Source: Nostoc sp. UHCC 0926 | Lineage (GTDB): Bacteria; Cyanobacteriota; Cyanobacteriia; Cyanobacteriales; Nostocaceae | NCBI RefSeq assembly: GCF_028623165.1 | Contig: NZ_CP117766.1 | Span: 1-64,000 of the forward strand | Direction: 5' to 3' | DNA length: 64,000 bases | Shown here: positions 33,899-42,951 of the stretch, one piece after another | How positions within the stretch are numbered: position 1 is the stretch's first letter | How the letters are laid out: each line of letters starts with the position of its first letter | Made by a program: the position numbers and the translations under genes | Notes under the pieces: model-generated | What the model was told of the DNA's origin: nothing | Database searches by the model: none | What the model saw: the letters and a program-made list of their open reading frames with translations, nothing else

Positions 33899-33940
33899 TT
33901 CAGAATGCTTGTTCTGAATACTTTAACTAAGTTCATTCTG
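33899..33940. promoter_or_regulatory. Overlapping inverted repeats, candidate TetR operator
   Basis: TTCAGAA (33899-33905) pairs with TTCTGAA (33912-33918), and CAGAATG (33901-33907) with CATTCTG (33934-33940). The sites lie 90 bp upstream of the TetR start and between it and the Ada-AlkA gene. Confidence 0.5.
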
Positions 33941-34081
33941 CCTGTCAAGTGTTAGACTAATTTTCAGCACTTTGATATTTTTATAGTTGAGAGTCGATGG
34001 GCTTTATGTTGCCCATAATCTAAAGATTCAAAGGAAATTGCGTAAAACTATTACTTAATAAATTGTTATTGAACAATTACA

Positions 34082-35542
34082 ATGGTCAATTTAGATGCTA
34101 ACTGCTGTTATCAAGCGGTATTAACTCGAAATCCTCGTTTTGATGGGGTGTTCTTTGTAGGCGTTTCCACCACTCGCGTTTACTGTCGTACAATTTGTAG
34201 TGCGAAAACTCCCCAACAAAAAAACTGTACATTCTACTCCAGTACAGCAGCAGCCGAAGCAGGGGGGTTTCGTCCATGCTTACTCTGTCGTCCGGAGTTG
34301 GCTCCTAGCAATGCATACATTGATGCAAATGGACGATTAGCCGCAGCTGTCATTAGGCATATGGAAGATGGTACATTTATTGAGCAGGGATTTGAATATC
34401 TTGCTCAGGAACTAAGAGTTAGCGAAGAGGACATACACCAAATCGTGCTCCAGGAGTTTGGAGTATCACTTAGCCAATTGTTACAAACCCATCGTTTATT
34501 GCTAGCAAAACGGCTATTAACGGATACTACATTATCTATTGCTGATATTGCTTCTGCTAGCGGTTTCAAAAGCCTGCAAAACCTTGATACCCTATTCCAA
34601 GAGTGTTATCGCTTAAAACCCACTCAACTAAGGAAAGCCAAAATTGTAAAGACCGCACAAGACTATCTTGTTTCTGAAGTCGCTTACCGTCCCCCACTAG
34701 ATTGGGAAGCATTATTAAGTTACCTGAGAATACACGCGATCGCAGGAGTGGAAAAAGTAGAAGATAATTGCTATTATCGCACAGTTCGCTTAGGAGAACA
34801 GCAAGGTTGGCTGATGGTTGAGCCTATCAAAGGAAAAAATGCATTGCAAGTAAAACTTTCAACTTCCCTGCTTCCAGTTTTACTGTCTGTCCTCAGAAAG
34901 ATTAAAGCACTATTTGACCTAGCAGCAGAACCTGAACAGATTGCAGCACATCTTGGTTCCCTAGCACTTCACCACCCAGGCTTGCGAGTGCCAGGTGCCT
35001 TTGACGGCTTTGAAATTGCCGTTCGCACAATCATTGGACAACAGGTGAGTGTTAAAGCGGCAACCACACTCATGAGGCGTTTTGTTCAATGCTTTGGAGA
35101 ACCAATTGTTACTCCTTTCCCAACACTCACTCATTTAACACCTTCCGTCGAGCAAATTGCTCAAGCAGACATTACCACAATTACAAACTTGGGGATTATC
35201 AAAACAAGAGCAAATTCCATTTTAGAGTTAGCACAAGCGATCGCACAACGAAGCATTTCCCTAACACCTACGAGTTCCATCGACCAGACCATCGCTCAAT
35301 TACAAGAACTTCCTGGTATTGGCACTTGGACTGCTCAATACATCGCCATGCGAGTTCTTGCCGCTCCAAATGCTTTTTTACACACTGATTTAGGGATTCG
35401 GCAAGTATTAGGTGAAAGCAGCGCAAAAAGAATTTTAGCCTTCTCATCTCAATGGCAACCGTGGCGGTCATACGCCACACTACACTTGTGGAAGTACTTA
35501 GAGCGTGCAGAAAAGTTTATTTCCCATCTTGACACCGTATAA
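34082..35542 (+). CDS. Ada-type regulator fused to AlkA DNA glycosylase
   Basis: A 486-aa repair protein. Residues 1-75 are the Ada zinc domain with C35, C39, C66 and C69 (C35 would be the methylphosphotriester acceptor). Residues 85-185 are an AraC-type helix-turn-helix (TLSIADIASASGFKSLQNLD). Residues 200-480 are AlkA: FDGFEIAVRTIIGQQVSVKA, the helix-hairpin-helix LPGIGTWTAQYIAMR, and catalytic D436 (HTDLG). It excises alkylated bases and likely activates its own transcription. Complete. It starts at the ATG after an A/T-rich leader without a strong ribosome site. Confidence 0.9.
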   Translation: MVNLDANCCYQAVLTRNPRFDGVFFVGVSTTRVYCRTICSAKTPQQKNCTFYSSTAAAEAGGFRPCLLCRPELAPSNAYIDANGRLAAAVIRHMEDGTFIEQGFEYLAQELRVSEEDIHQIVLQEFGVSLSQLLQTHRLLLAKRLLTDTTLSIADIASASGFKSLQNLDTLFQECYRLKPTQLRKAKIVKTAQDYLVSEVAYRPPLDWEALLSYLRIHAIAGVEKVEDNCYYRTVRLGEQQGWLMVEPIKGKNALQVKLSTSLLPVLLSVLRKIKALFDLAAEPEQIAAHLGSLALHHPGLRVPGAFDGFEIAVRTIIGQQVSVKAATTLMRRFVQCFGEPIVTPFPTLTHLTPSVEQIAQADITTITNLGIIKTRANSILELAQAIAQRSISLTPTSSIDQTIAQLQELPGIGTWTAQYIAMRVLAAPNAFLHTDLGIRQVLGESSAKRILAFSSQWQPWRSYATLHLWKYLERAEKFISHLDTV

Positions 35543-35801
35543 TCTACTCGCCTCCTGCTTTTTTTTAAACTGTATTCCATACAGAAAAGTATTGAATGAA
35601 TAGAAATTGAAAATATAGAATTTCAATTATAGCAATCCTACTAAATGACTTGGGAACAATTCTTGTTATGGCAGGGAAAGAGTTCCTGTTCCCTCTTTCC
35701 TGATCTTCATGAGTAAGTTTAAAGCTCAACTAAGATTGCTATAGATTTTGACACTATACCTTTTCAGAGGTCAACAATCAGACCAAACAGTTAGGATTAC
35801 T

Positions 35802-36644
35802 ATGGAACCCAATTTTGACTCACTCAAACTCAAACCTTTCAATCCGCAAAAAATTCAAGCTAGAAAAATAAAGTTTCAATTCTCTAATGAGATTCCTAGA
35901 CTTTGGCATGATAACAGTTTAGCTACAACGCATTTTCTCAACGCAATTGGTTTATTTCTGCCTGGGTTTGAAGCATTTATGGTTAGGGGATTGAAGACTC
36001 AATTGAGTAATATCAACGACTCTGAATTAGAAAGCCAGATTTATGGTTTTATCGGTCAAGAAGCTAATCATGGTAAAGCACATAATCAATACAATCAAAT
36101 ATTACGACAACAGGGCTATAAATTTGACACATGGTTGAAAGTAATGGATTTCATTCTTAAGGAGATAATAGAAAAAAGATTAAGTAGTAAAATATGTTTA
36201 GCCGCAATTGCAGGCTTTGAGCATCTTACAACTCTACTTGCAGGTATTTCCCTTAAAGTAAATCTACTTGAAGTTGCTGATTATAGAATACGCCCTTTAT
36301 GGGAATGGCATGCTGTTGAAGAAATTGAGCATAGCTCTCTCGCCTTCAATCTTTTGCAAGAAATAGATAACAGCTACTGGCTGCGTGCGTTGGGAGGATT
36401 ATTAGGGGCAATACTGGTTTTTGGTTTTACTATCTTTGGAATGCTGCTCTTATTTATACAAGAACGGGATTTTTTCAGTTTTAAAACATTGATAGACTTG
36501 CAAAAACTTTTGTTTACAAAATACAAACTTATCCCCTATGGTTGGAAATCAGTTTTCCATTACTTTAAATTTGATTTTCATCCCAACAATCAAGATATAC
36601 TGCTCCTAGCTGAAAATCTCTCACTTTCGTTGTCTCAAACTTAG
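35802..36644 (+). CDS. Metal-dependent hydrolase (PF10118-like), membrane-associated
   Basis: ATG 35802 is chosen (AGGA 5 nt before); a longer frame to 35748 has no ribosome site. The 280-aa protein has a helical domain with metal-ligand candidates QEANHGKAHNQY (about 90-101), GFEHLTTLLAG and HAVEEIEHSSLAF (about 181-193), the pattern of the predicted metal-dependent hydrolases of PF10118. A hydrophobic stretch at about 206-228 (LGGLLGAILVFGFTIFGMLL) suggests membrane contact. It is followed after 67 bp by an O-methyltransferase gene, possibly as a pair. Confidence 0.7.
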   Translation: MEPNFDSLKLKPFNPQKIQARKIKFQFSNEIPRLWHDNSLATTHFLNAIGLFLPGFEAFMVRGLKTQLSNINDSELESQIYGFIGQEANHGKAHNQYNQILRQQGYKFDTWLKVMDFILKEIIEKRLSSKICLAAIAGFEHLTTLLAGISLKVNLLEVADYRIRPLWEWHAVEEIEHSSLAFNLLQEIDNSYWLRALGGLLGAILVFGFTIFGMLLLFIQERDFFSFKTLIDLQKLLFTKYKLIPYGWKSVFHYFKFDFHPNNQDILLLAENLSLSLSQT

Positions 36645-36711
36645 GCTAATTAATAGACTAAGAGACATTCACATAACTTACCCCATATTCTTTTATTATC
36701 CAAAGTGCAAA

Positions 36712-37776
36712 ATGAACAAACTTCCTTCTACAATCGAATATAAGCCACCTATCCATCTCCCCAAAACAGATGAACGAAAAATATGGGATTTAATTAATAT
36801 TGGCAGCGTAGGGTATAGGACATTTCTGGTTGCTCATGAACTGCGACTGTTTTCTCTACTTGCTGACCAGCCACTAACAATAGTAGAAATTTGTGAAAGC
36901 TTACACATTAAACATCGTGCAGCTGAAGCTCTTTTGTCGATGAATGTGTCACTGGGTCTATTAGAGATTAACGATAAAGCTTATACTGTTACCCAATTAG
37001 CCAGGGATTATCTTCTTGAAACCAGCCCTACATATATAGGTGCCTTCTTAGACCTTGCTATTGCCAACATCCAGATATATTCGTATAACAGCATCAAACA
37101 GGCAATACTTACCAACACTTCCCAAGTTTACTCTGGAGAGAAAATCTTCCAAGCCCATGAAGAACAGATCGCCCTTGCCCAGGCTTTTACTAAGGGAATG
37201 CACGGCCACAGCATGGCAGGGGCATTGGCTTGGCCGCAGGCAATTGATTTATCAAAATACAGACGCTTGCTTGACATTGGCGGTGGTTCAGGGGCCCATT
37301 CCATTGGCGCAGCTTTGAGATGGCCAAACTTACAGAGTACAATTTTAGATATACCAATTGTATGTGATATCGCACCAGAGTATATCAAGCAATACAATTT
37401 ACAAAACCGAATAACTATCGAACCGAATAATATGTGGAATGACCCTTTTCCACCAGCCGAATTGCATTTCTATGCTGACATTTACCATGATTGGCCCCTT
37501 GAAAAAGGTCGTTTTTTGACTCAAAAAAGCTTTGAAAGCTTAGAACCTGGTGGTCGCATCATCATTCATGAAATGCTCTACGATAACGAGCAACATTTAG
37601 GTGCGCCCGCAGTCGCGGCTTACAACGTGGTTATGTTGATATGTACTGAAGGACAACAGTATTCTGGCATTGAGTTATCAAAAATGTTGAGTGAAGCAGG
37701 TTTTGTTGATATTCAAATATTACCAACTTCTGGGTACTGGGGTATTGTTACTGGCTGCAAGCCTGACTTGGAATAG
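36712..37776 (+). CDS. SAM-dependent O-methyltransferase (family 2)
   Basis: A 354-aa enzyme. An N-terminal winged-helix dimerisation domain (about 25-105) is followed by the SAM-binding motif LLDIGGGSGAHSIGAALRW (about 184-202), the acidic DIP of motif II, and DIYHDWPLEKGRFL (about 259-272) with the base histidine H262. It is of the plant-OMT/CrtF-like class that methylates hydroxyl groups of natural products. No partner biosynthetic gene adjoins; the NRPS cluster begins 5 kb further on, after two IS copies, so a link is possible but not shown. Confidence 0.85.
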   Translation: MNKLPSTIEYKPPIHLPKTDERKIWDLINIGSVGYRTFLVAHELRLFSLLADQPLTIVEICESLHIKHRAAEALLSMNVSLGLLEINDKAYTVTQLARDYLLETSPTYIGAFLDLAIANIQIYSYNSIKQAILTNTSQVYSGEKIFQAHEEQIALAQAFTKGMHGHSMAGALAWPQAIDLSKYRRLLDIGGGSGAHSIGAALRWPNLQSTILDIPIVCDIAPEYIKQYNLQNRITIEPNNMWNDPFPPAELHFYADIYHDWPLEKGRFLTQKSFESLEPGGRIIIHEMLYDNEQHLGAPAVAAYNVVMLICTEGQQYSGIELSKMLSEAGFVDIQILPTSGYWGIVTGCKPDLE

Positions 37777-37799
37777 TCCAGTTTGGTAGTTGATAATTT

Positions 37800-37816
37800 C
37801 AGTAGACCGAAAACTT
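37800..37816. repeat. 17-bp inverted repeat, left copy
   Basis: CAGTAGACCGAAAACTT. The exact complement is at 41740-41756. Together they bracket 3.9 kb containing both IS copies. Confidence 0.65.
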
Positions 37817-38035
37817 CTGCGATCGCCAAAAAATAGTAGTGTATAATACCGTTTTTTGAGAAATGTACAAACTGGAGTTTAGACTGGAGTTTAGACTAGG
37901 CTATGCAAAACGACCCAGCAGGGCTGAGTTAATCAGAGACTTAGCGAAATGATGAATAATCTTTAGTATTAAACCGCAACTGATGGATCTTTACGTGGTG
38001 GTGTTACTGCTTTTTTAACAATCGGGCATCGGTTT

Positions 38036-39271
38036 TTACGGTGACGCTTTTTCCCTGTTTCCCAACCAGGAGACTTTCCACGAGATTTGGGTGGAAGGGC
38101 TGGAGTACCAATGGCCGCGAAAACCCCTCCCATTGATTGAGCAACTCAACGAGCGAGTCAAATTATCGATTGATTTTTGCCAGGGTAAAGGGTTGTCAGT
38201 AACGATATCACGGGCTAACCACAACTCCCAAGTCATCAGGGGCATTAAGTCACTCCATCTTTCAGATTGCTTGGGGGTACTTAGCTTGGGAACAGTCCAG
38301 TGGAGTCGTTGTTTTAAAAAGCGATACCAGTGATCAATTGTAAAGCGACGCAAGTAAAGTCGCCAAACTTCTTCTAAGGGAGGCATTTCTTCTCCTGCCC
38401 AAGCTAACCACAAAGGTTTCGATACTCGTTGATTACCTTGAACATCAAGACGTTCAACTCTTAAAAGTGACATCGGACGCGTCACCGCTTTACGGAAATG
38501 CAGATTTTTCCACAAGCTAACCCGTACTCGTTTTAGTTTGGGATCATCTACCTCGAAGACAGATGCTGCTTGGCTCCATGTTGTTGGTTCATTCAACTTG
38601 AATTTATCACCATGTTTCCTGGGACAGCCCAAACCCTTATAAGCTCCTGGCTCGCCCCATAAACAAAGATTTGAACGCAATCGTACCAAAATATCTGCTG
38701 GAATACTCGCAGTTTTTAACAAAAAAGGGGCACAACCATACTCACTGTCCCAAACTGAAATTGGTCTAACGGCTAAATGCTTACACACCTGTTTAAGTTG
38801 CCAAACCGCTTTCCCTATTGGACTTTCGGCACTTGTGATCCGTTCATGTCTCAAAGGTAGTGCCCAACTACCTGATTTTTCTGGTATCCAGGCAATTGTG
38901 CTATATCCTTGACCAACGGTAATTGGTTTATTTCCGGCTATGGACGTGCCACTATGTTCATAAGTCCTCTCTTGTAGCGTTACTGCATCCGGGCGTGACC
39001 AGTTTGTGTGATCTCCTGCTAACAACGGTCGTCCCTCTGCTGGGATCTGTTTGATATATAGCTGCATCAATTTCTGTCGTTGCGGTCTGCTATCTTGTAG
39101 CGCTTCATAAATACTTGGCCACTTGCGTCTAAATACTGGTGATAAGGATAAGTCGGCTATTGAATAAACATTACGGGTCAGCAATATCGCATCTGTTAAT
39201 TCAAAGGTGGCATCTTTGGCTCTACCTAAATATTTGTAAGCTACGTGGACGTTACTCTTCAAGTCTGGCAT
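38036..39271 (-). pseudogene. IS4/IS701-like transposase, C-terminus frameshifted
   Basis: 411 aa. Shared core with copy 2: LLAGDHTNWSRPDA (first catalytic Asp), VWDSEYGCAPF (second) and FTIDHWYRFLKQRLHW. Compared with copy 2, one extra base near 38140-38155 shifts the frame, replacing the last 60 residues (a basic tail ending PRKEPSVAV in copy 2). It may be inactive or weakened. Confidence 0.75.
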
Positions 39272-39395
39272 TTTTCATGTTGGTAGGTGAGTAATGGTAG
39301 TTCTTTTCTCACCTTCTACCTTCATGGGGACTGTATTCAATCAGACACCCCTTTTTTCTGGCTCATTATCTGATAATGATAATCGAATAAGGGGA

Positions 39396-39432
39396 GTGGG
39401 AGAGAGACGAGCGTCGCTTGTTTCTCTCCCAC
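39396..39432. repeat. Hairpin at the right end of IS copy 1
   Basis: 18-bp arms (39396-39413 and 39415-39432) around one base, with two G-U pairs instead of G-C. The equivalent hairpin of copy 2 (41094-41136) differs in sequence but keeps the pairing. Confidence 0.7.
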
Positions 39433-39577
39433 CATTTTCATGATTATCATTATTGTATTATTTCCTCGGCAAGCATACTACATAATAATTGTTCAAGATC
39501 GCGGATGTTTTGAGGCTGACAAGATAATATTTTTAACCTCTAATTCCATTTGGTTTGCGTTCTCTCATATCACTTTT

Positions 39578-39599
39578 AGTCTAAACTCCAGTTTAGACT
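39578..39599. repeat. Palindrome at the left edge of IS copy 2
   Basis: AGTCTAAACT (39578-39587) and AGTTTAGACT (39590-39599) form perfect 10-bp arms. At copy 1 the same GTTTAGACT occurs instead as a 12-bp direct repeat. Confidence 0.55.
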
Positions 39600-39670
39600 A
39601 AGCTATGCAAAACGACCCAGCAGGGCTGAGTTAATTAGAGACTTAGCGAAATTATGAATAATCTTTAGTA

Positions 39671-40978
39671 TTAAACCGCAACTGATGGCTCTTTGCGTGG
39701 TGGTGTCACTGCTTTTTTAACAATCGGGCATCGGTTTTTACGGTGGCGCTTTTTTCCTGGTTCCCAACCAGGGGACTTTCCGCGAAGTTTGGGTGGAAGG
39801 GCTGGAGTACCAATCACCGCAAAAACTCCACCCATAGCTTGAGCAACTCGTCCAGGAGTCAAATTATCGAGTGACTTCTGCCAAGGTAAAGGATTATCAG
39901 TCACAATATCACGGGCTAACCACAATTCCCAAGTCATGAGGGGCATCAGATCACTCCACCGCTCACACTGCTTGGGAGTACTTAACTTGGGCACAGTCCA
40001 ATGTAAACGTTGCTTTAAAAAGCGATACCAGTGGTCAATGGTAAAGCGACGCAAGTAAAGTCGCCAAACTTCCTCTACGGGTGGCATTTCTTCTCCTACC
40101 CAAGCCAACCACAAAGGTTTTAACACTCTCAAGTTACCTTGTACATTCAGACGTTCAACCCGCAGGAGTAGCATCGGACGCGCTGCCGCTTTACGAAAAT
40201 GTAAATTCTTCCAGAGGCTAACTCTTACTCGTTGTAGTTTCGGATCATCCAATTCTAAAACAGATTCTGCATCACTCCATGTGGTAGATTCATTAAGTTT
40301 GAATTTAGACCCGTGTTTTTTGGGTCGTCCTTTACCCGAATAAACTTCAGGTTCACCCCATAAACAAAGATTTGAGCGCAATCTTACCAGAATATCTGCG
40401 GGAATACTGGCAGTTTTCAACACAAAAGGCGCACACCCATATTCGCTATCCCAAACGGAAATAGCTCTGGTGGGTAAATGCTTAGACACCTGTTTTAGTT
40501 GCCAAATCGCTTTCTGGATTGGACTTTCCCCGCTTGTGATCCGTTCATGTCTGAGGGGCAATGCCCAACTGCCTGATTTTTCAGGTATCCAAGCAATTGT
40601 GCTATATCCTTGACCAATGGTAATCGGTTTATTTCCCGCTATGGATGTGCCACTATGCTCATAAGTTCGCTCTTGCAACGTTACTGCATCTGGGCGTGAC
40701 CAGTTTGTATGATCTCCTGCTAACAATGGTCGTCCCTCTGCTGGGATCTGTTTGATATATAGCTGCATCAATTTCTGTCTCTGTGGTCTGCTATCTTGTA
40801 AGGCTTCATAGATGCTTGGCCACTTGCGTCTAAATACTGGTGATAAGGATAAGTCTGCTAAGGAATAAACATTACGGGTCAGTAATATAGCATCTGTTAA
40901 TTCAAAGGTCGCGTCTTTGGCTCTACCTAAATATTTGTAGGCTACTTGACGAAACTCCTCCAGTCTGGCACAAATCAT
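39671..40978 (-). CDS. IS4/IS701-like DDE transposase, intact
   Basis: 435 aa, a full-length RNase H-fold transposase. LLAGDHTNWSRPDAVTL carries the first Asp, ISVWDSEYGCAPFVLK the second, and FTIDHWYRFLKQRLHW the C-terminal helix of the catalytic site. A basic tail (KKRHRKNRCPIVKKAVTPP) probably helps DNA binding. It differs from copy 1 by many synonymous changes, so the two are related but not a recent duplication. Confidence 0.85.
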   Translation of the reverse strand: MICARLEEFRQVAYKYLGRAKDATFELTDAILLTRNVYSLADLSLSPVFRRKWPSIYEALQDSRPQRQKLMQLYIKQIPAEGRPLLAGDHTNWSRPDAVTLQERTYEHSGTSIAGNKPITIGQGYSTIAWIPEKSGSWALPLRHERITSGESPIQKAIWQLKQVSKHLPTRAISVWDSEYGCAPFVLKTASIPADILVRLRSNLCLWGEPEVYSGKGRPKKHGSKFKLNESTTWSDAESVLELDDPKLQRVRVSLWKNLHFRKAAARPMLLLRVERLNVQGNLRVLKPLWLAWVGEEMPPVEEVWRLYLRRFTIDHWYRFLKQRLHWTVPKLSTPKQCERWSDLMPLMTWELWLARDIVTDNPLPWQKSLDNLTPGRVAQAMGGVFAVIGTPALPPKLRGKSPGWEPGKKRHRKNRCPIVKKAVTPPRKEPSVAV

Positions 40979-41093
40979 GTTGGTAGGTGAGTAATGGTAG
41001 TTCTTTTCTCACCTTCTACCAAAAAGGGGACTGTATTCAATCAGACACCCCTTTTTTCTGGCTCATTATCTGATAATGATAATCGAATAGGGG

Positions 41094-41136
41094 GGAGAGG
41101 GAAGGAGGCGAGCGTCGCTCGCCTCCTTCCCTCTCC
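41094..41136. repeat. Hairpin at the right end of IS copy 2
   Basis: Perfect 21-bp arms (41094-41114 and 41116-41136) around a single T. There is no T-run, so a terminator is unlikely; it looks like a structural end of the IS. Confidence 0.75.
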
Positions 41137-41145
41137 ATTTAGTGT

Positions 41146-41281
41146 TGCCTATGACAAAGGCAAAGCTGAAGACCCTATCAAATACTTTGCTGCAAAAGAG
41201 AATCAAGATTTAGGAGTAGTTAAAGCACTGCGAAAACCAGTCTCCAAGCTGGATTTATCCCCTTTTCCCGCACCCTCTTGA
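41146..41281 (+). pseudogene. Unidentified C-terminal coding remnant after the IS
   Basis: Directly after the IS hairpin, the frame reads VAYDKGKAEDPIKYFAAKEN, then DLGVVKALRKPVSKLDLSPF and PAPS, which looks like the natural end of a protein. The family is not recognised and the upstream part is absent; the IS may have removed it. Confidence 0.35.
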
Positions 41282-41739
41282 CAAAAGTGCAATCACTCTA
41301 ACCTCTCACCGATGGTTACCACTGGTGGCCAAAAACTAGGGACGCTTAATTATAAGTGTTCATCCGAACTTGATATTACAAGCTACGAATATTTAAATAT
41401 TCACTTTTTGCATAAAAAGCTTTTGATTTACTGACAAGTACTACAAATACGAGGTTGTTTAGGTTGCGTTTGTGGTTAAATGTCAACCAAAATCGAGAAC
41501 TATCATCCTCAAAACTAATTACTCTCAGTAGATCGCAAAGTTAATTGTTTAGGCTGGGTGTGGCTGAGTGGGTCTGGGGTGTAGAGAAAGACTTGCATTT
41601 AGAAGTGGCTATAAAAGTTAATTACCGTGAGTAAAGTTAACCTTTCACAATCAAAAAGCCATTGTTTACCTAATTAGCCTTTATACGCCCAATAATCCGC
41701 GCATCTTTTACCTACACCCTACACCCCGTCTTAATGGAA
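41282..41739. other. Intergenic DNA, no gene seen
   Basis: A/T-rich with scattered stops in all frames. Only the 17-bp inverted repeat at its right edge (41740-41756) stands out. Confidence 0.4.
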
Positions 41740-41756
41740 AAGTTTTCGGTCTACTG
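41740..41756. repeat. 17-bp inverted repeat, right copy
   Basis: AAGTTTTCGGTCTACTG, the exact complement of 37800-37816. Confidence 0.65.
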
Positions 41757-41801
41757 ACTCTAGTTCATTTCTCTGCAAGTATTTATAGAACCTTACATCT
41801 T

Positions 41802-42308
41802 ATGCTACAAACAATAGATGCTCAAATGGAAACTTACAATAGCTTTAAGGGTATAAAAGAATTAAAGTCTACTGCTAGCAATACTTTTACAGAAGATGTT
41901 ACAAGATCAATTAGTAAGCAGCCATTTATTACAGGTTTTGATACATTTCTCAAAACTTGTGTTTTTCAGAAAAAAGGCATGAATCCAAGAACTTTCTGCC
42001 GTCGGTGGTTTGGACTGGAAGGAATGGATAATAATGGACGATTTCGCTACACGGAAAATTTGATTTTAGCAATGGAGTCTGAACATGGTTACAGGGAGAA
42101 GTGTATTAATTTACTTGCAAGATTGCTGAAAATTAAACCTAATACTATTCACCGTTGGGGAAAAGGAGTTGAATTTGACAAGATTCCTCCAGATAAACGA
42201 GAACAGTACGAAACTTATCTTGGTTATGTTGACACTATAAGAGTTTTGACTTCAAATCTTGCTAATGTGAATAAAGATTTATTAAGGAAAATTTTCTACA
42301 ATTTGTAG
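41802..42308 (+). CDS. Hypothetical protein with a helix-turn-helix-like segment, 168 aa
   Basis: Soluble protein; residues 104-120 (INLLARLLKIKPNTIHRWGK) look like a helix-turn-helix that reads DNA, and FDTFLKTCVFQKKGMNPRTF precedes a basic stretch (CRRWFGLEGMD). It could regulate the cluster that starts at 42952, but it is separated from it by a MITE and 640 bp. No named family recognised. Confidence 0.5.
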   Translation: MLQTIDAQMETYNSFKGIKELKSTASNTFTEDVTRSISKQPFITGFDTFLKTCVFQKKGMNPRTFCRRWFGLEGMDNNGRFRYTENLILAMESEHGYREKCINLLARLLKIKPNTIHRWGKGVEFDKIPPDKREQYETYLGYVDTIRVLTSNLANVNKDLLRKIFYNL

Positions 42309-42479
42309 TTGAAGCTTATTCTTTTGTTGGCCTTCGGATTATGGGCTAAAAAAATCTAAAACTGTATTTCATACAGAAAAATATTGAGTCAATAAAAGCT
42401 GAAGCTATAAAGTTTAGTTAATTAGTTTTTTCTAGAGGAATCGTAAATGGTTTTTGAAAAAATCTCAGTAGTCTTGTAG

Positions 42480-42581
42480 TAGCATGGCAAGGCTAAAATG
42501 TTGCATTAAAAATCTCTGAAAATTCGATTTTAAAAACATAATCCAATTTTTATATTGCACTACTTTAGCCTTGCCACGCTA
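42480..42581. mobile_element. MITE, 102 bp, with target duplication
   Basis: About 26-bp imperfect terminal inverted repeats (42480-42505 and 42556-42581, four differences) containing TGGCAAGGCTAAA. GTAG flanks both sides (42476-42479 and 42582-42585), consistent with a 4-bp duplication. No coding capacity. Confidence 0.75.
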
Positions 42582-42951
42582 GTAGAGTGCGTTACGCTCC
42601 GCTAATGCGCCACGCGCTTGGAATGATGCCGTACTTTCTGCGCTAACACACTCTACATATATTTCAAAAATCAAATAGTAGTCCTATATAAGTAGGTAAA
42701 CAGAAATAAATCTAATTATCTGAATAAATGTAAAGTAGCAAAATTACTATATCGCTTCGTTTCACGAGGGAACGGCTTGGAAAAAGAAGCAGGCTTCACA
42801 CGAGAAACTTGCAATGACTGTTTTACATTTTTTCTGCAAACCTACTTAGCAGGTCAGATTTGATTGCAAATGTCTTTAAATCTATTCTGCAAGAGCAAAA
42901 CTGTTAATGTATGCACTGCATAAGTTCCTTTAATGTCAAATCTTAAAATCT
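42582..42951. other. Leader region of the biosynthetic cluster
   Basis: Contains another foldback repeat (AGAGTGCGTTA near 42586 and the complementary TAACACACTCT near 42643) and then A/T-rich DNA without a gene. The promoter of the cluster is probably here; no clear -35/-10 pair was chosen. Confidence 0.35.

Larger units (their letters stand above)
37873..39432. mobile_element. DDE transposon copy 1
   Basis: Homology with copy 2 begins at GTTTAGACTA-GCTATGCAAAA and extends past the transposase to a terminal hairpin at 39396-39432. Boundaries are estimated from where the copies stop matching; no terminal inverted repeats are obvious. Both copies face the same way, about 150 bp apart. Confidence 0.65.
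39590..41136. mobile_element. DDE transposon copy 2
   Basis: Same layout as copy 1 with an intact transposase, a conserved right flank of about 110 bp (including the run GACTGTATTCAATCAGACA) and the terminal hairpin at 41094-41136. Edges are estimated from copy comparison. Confidence 0.65.

Noticed and set aside
41094-41136. Rho-independent terminator
   Set aside because: Neither side has a T-run, and the equivalent hairpin in the other IS copy also lacks one.
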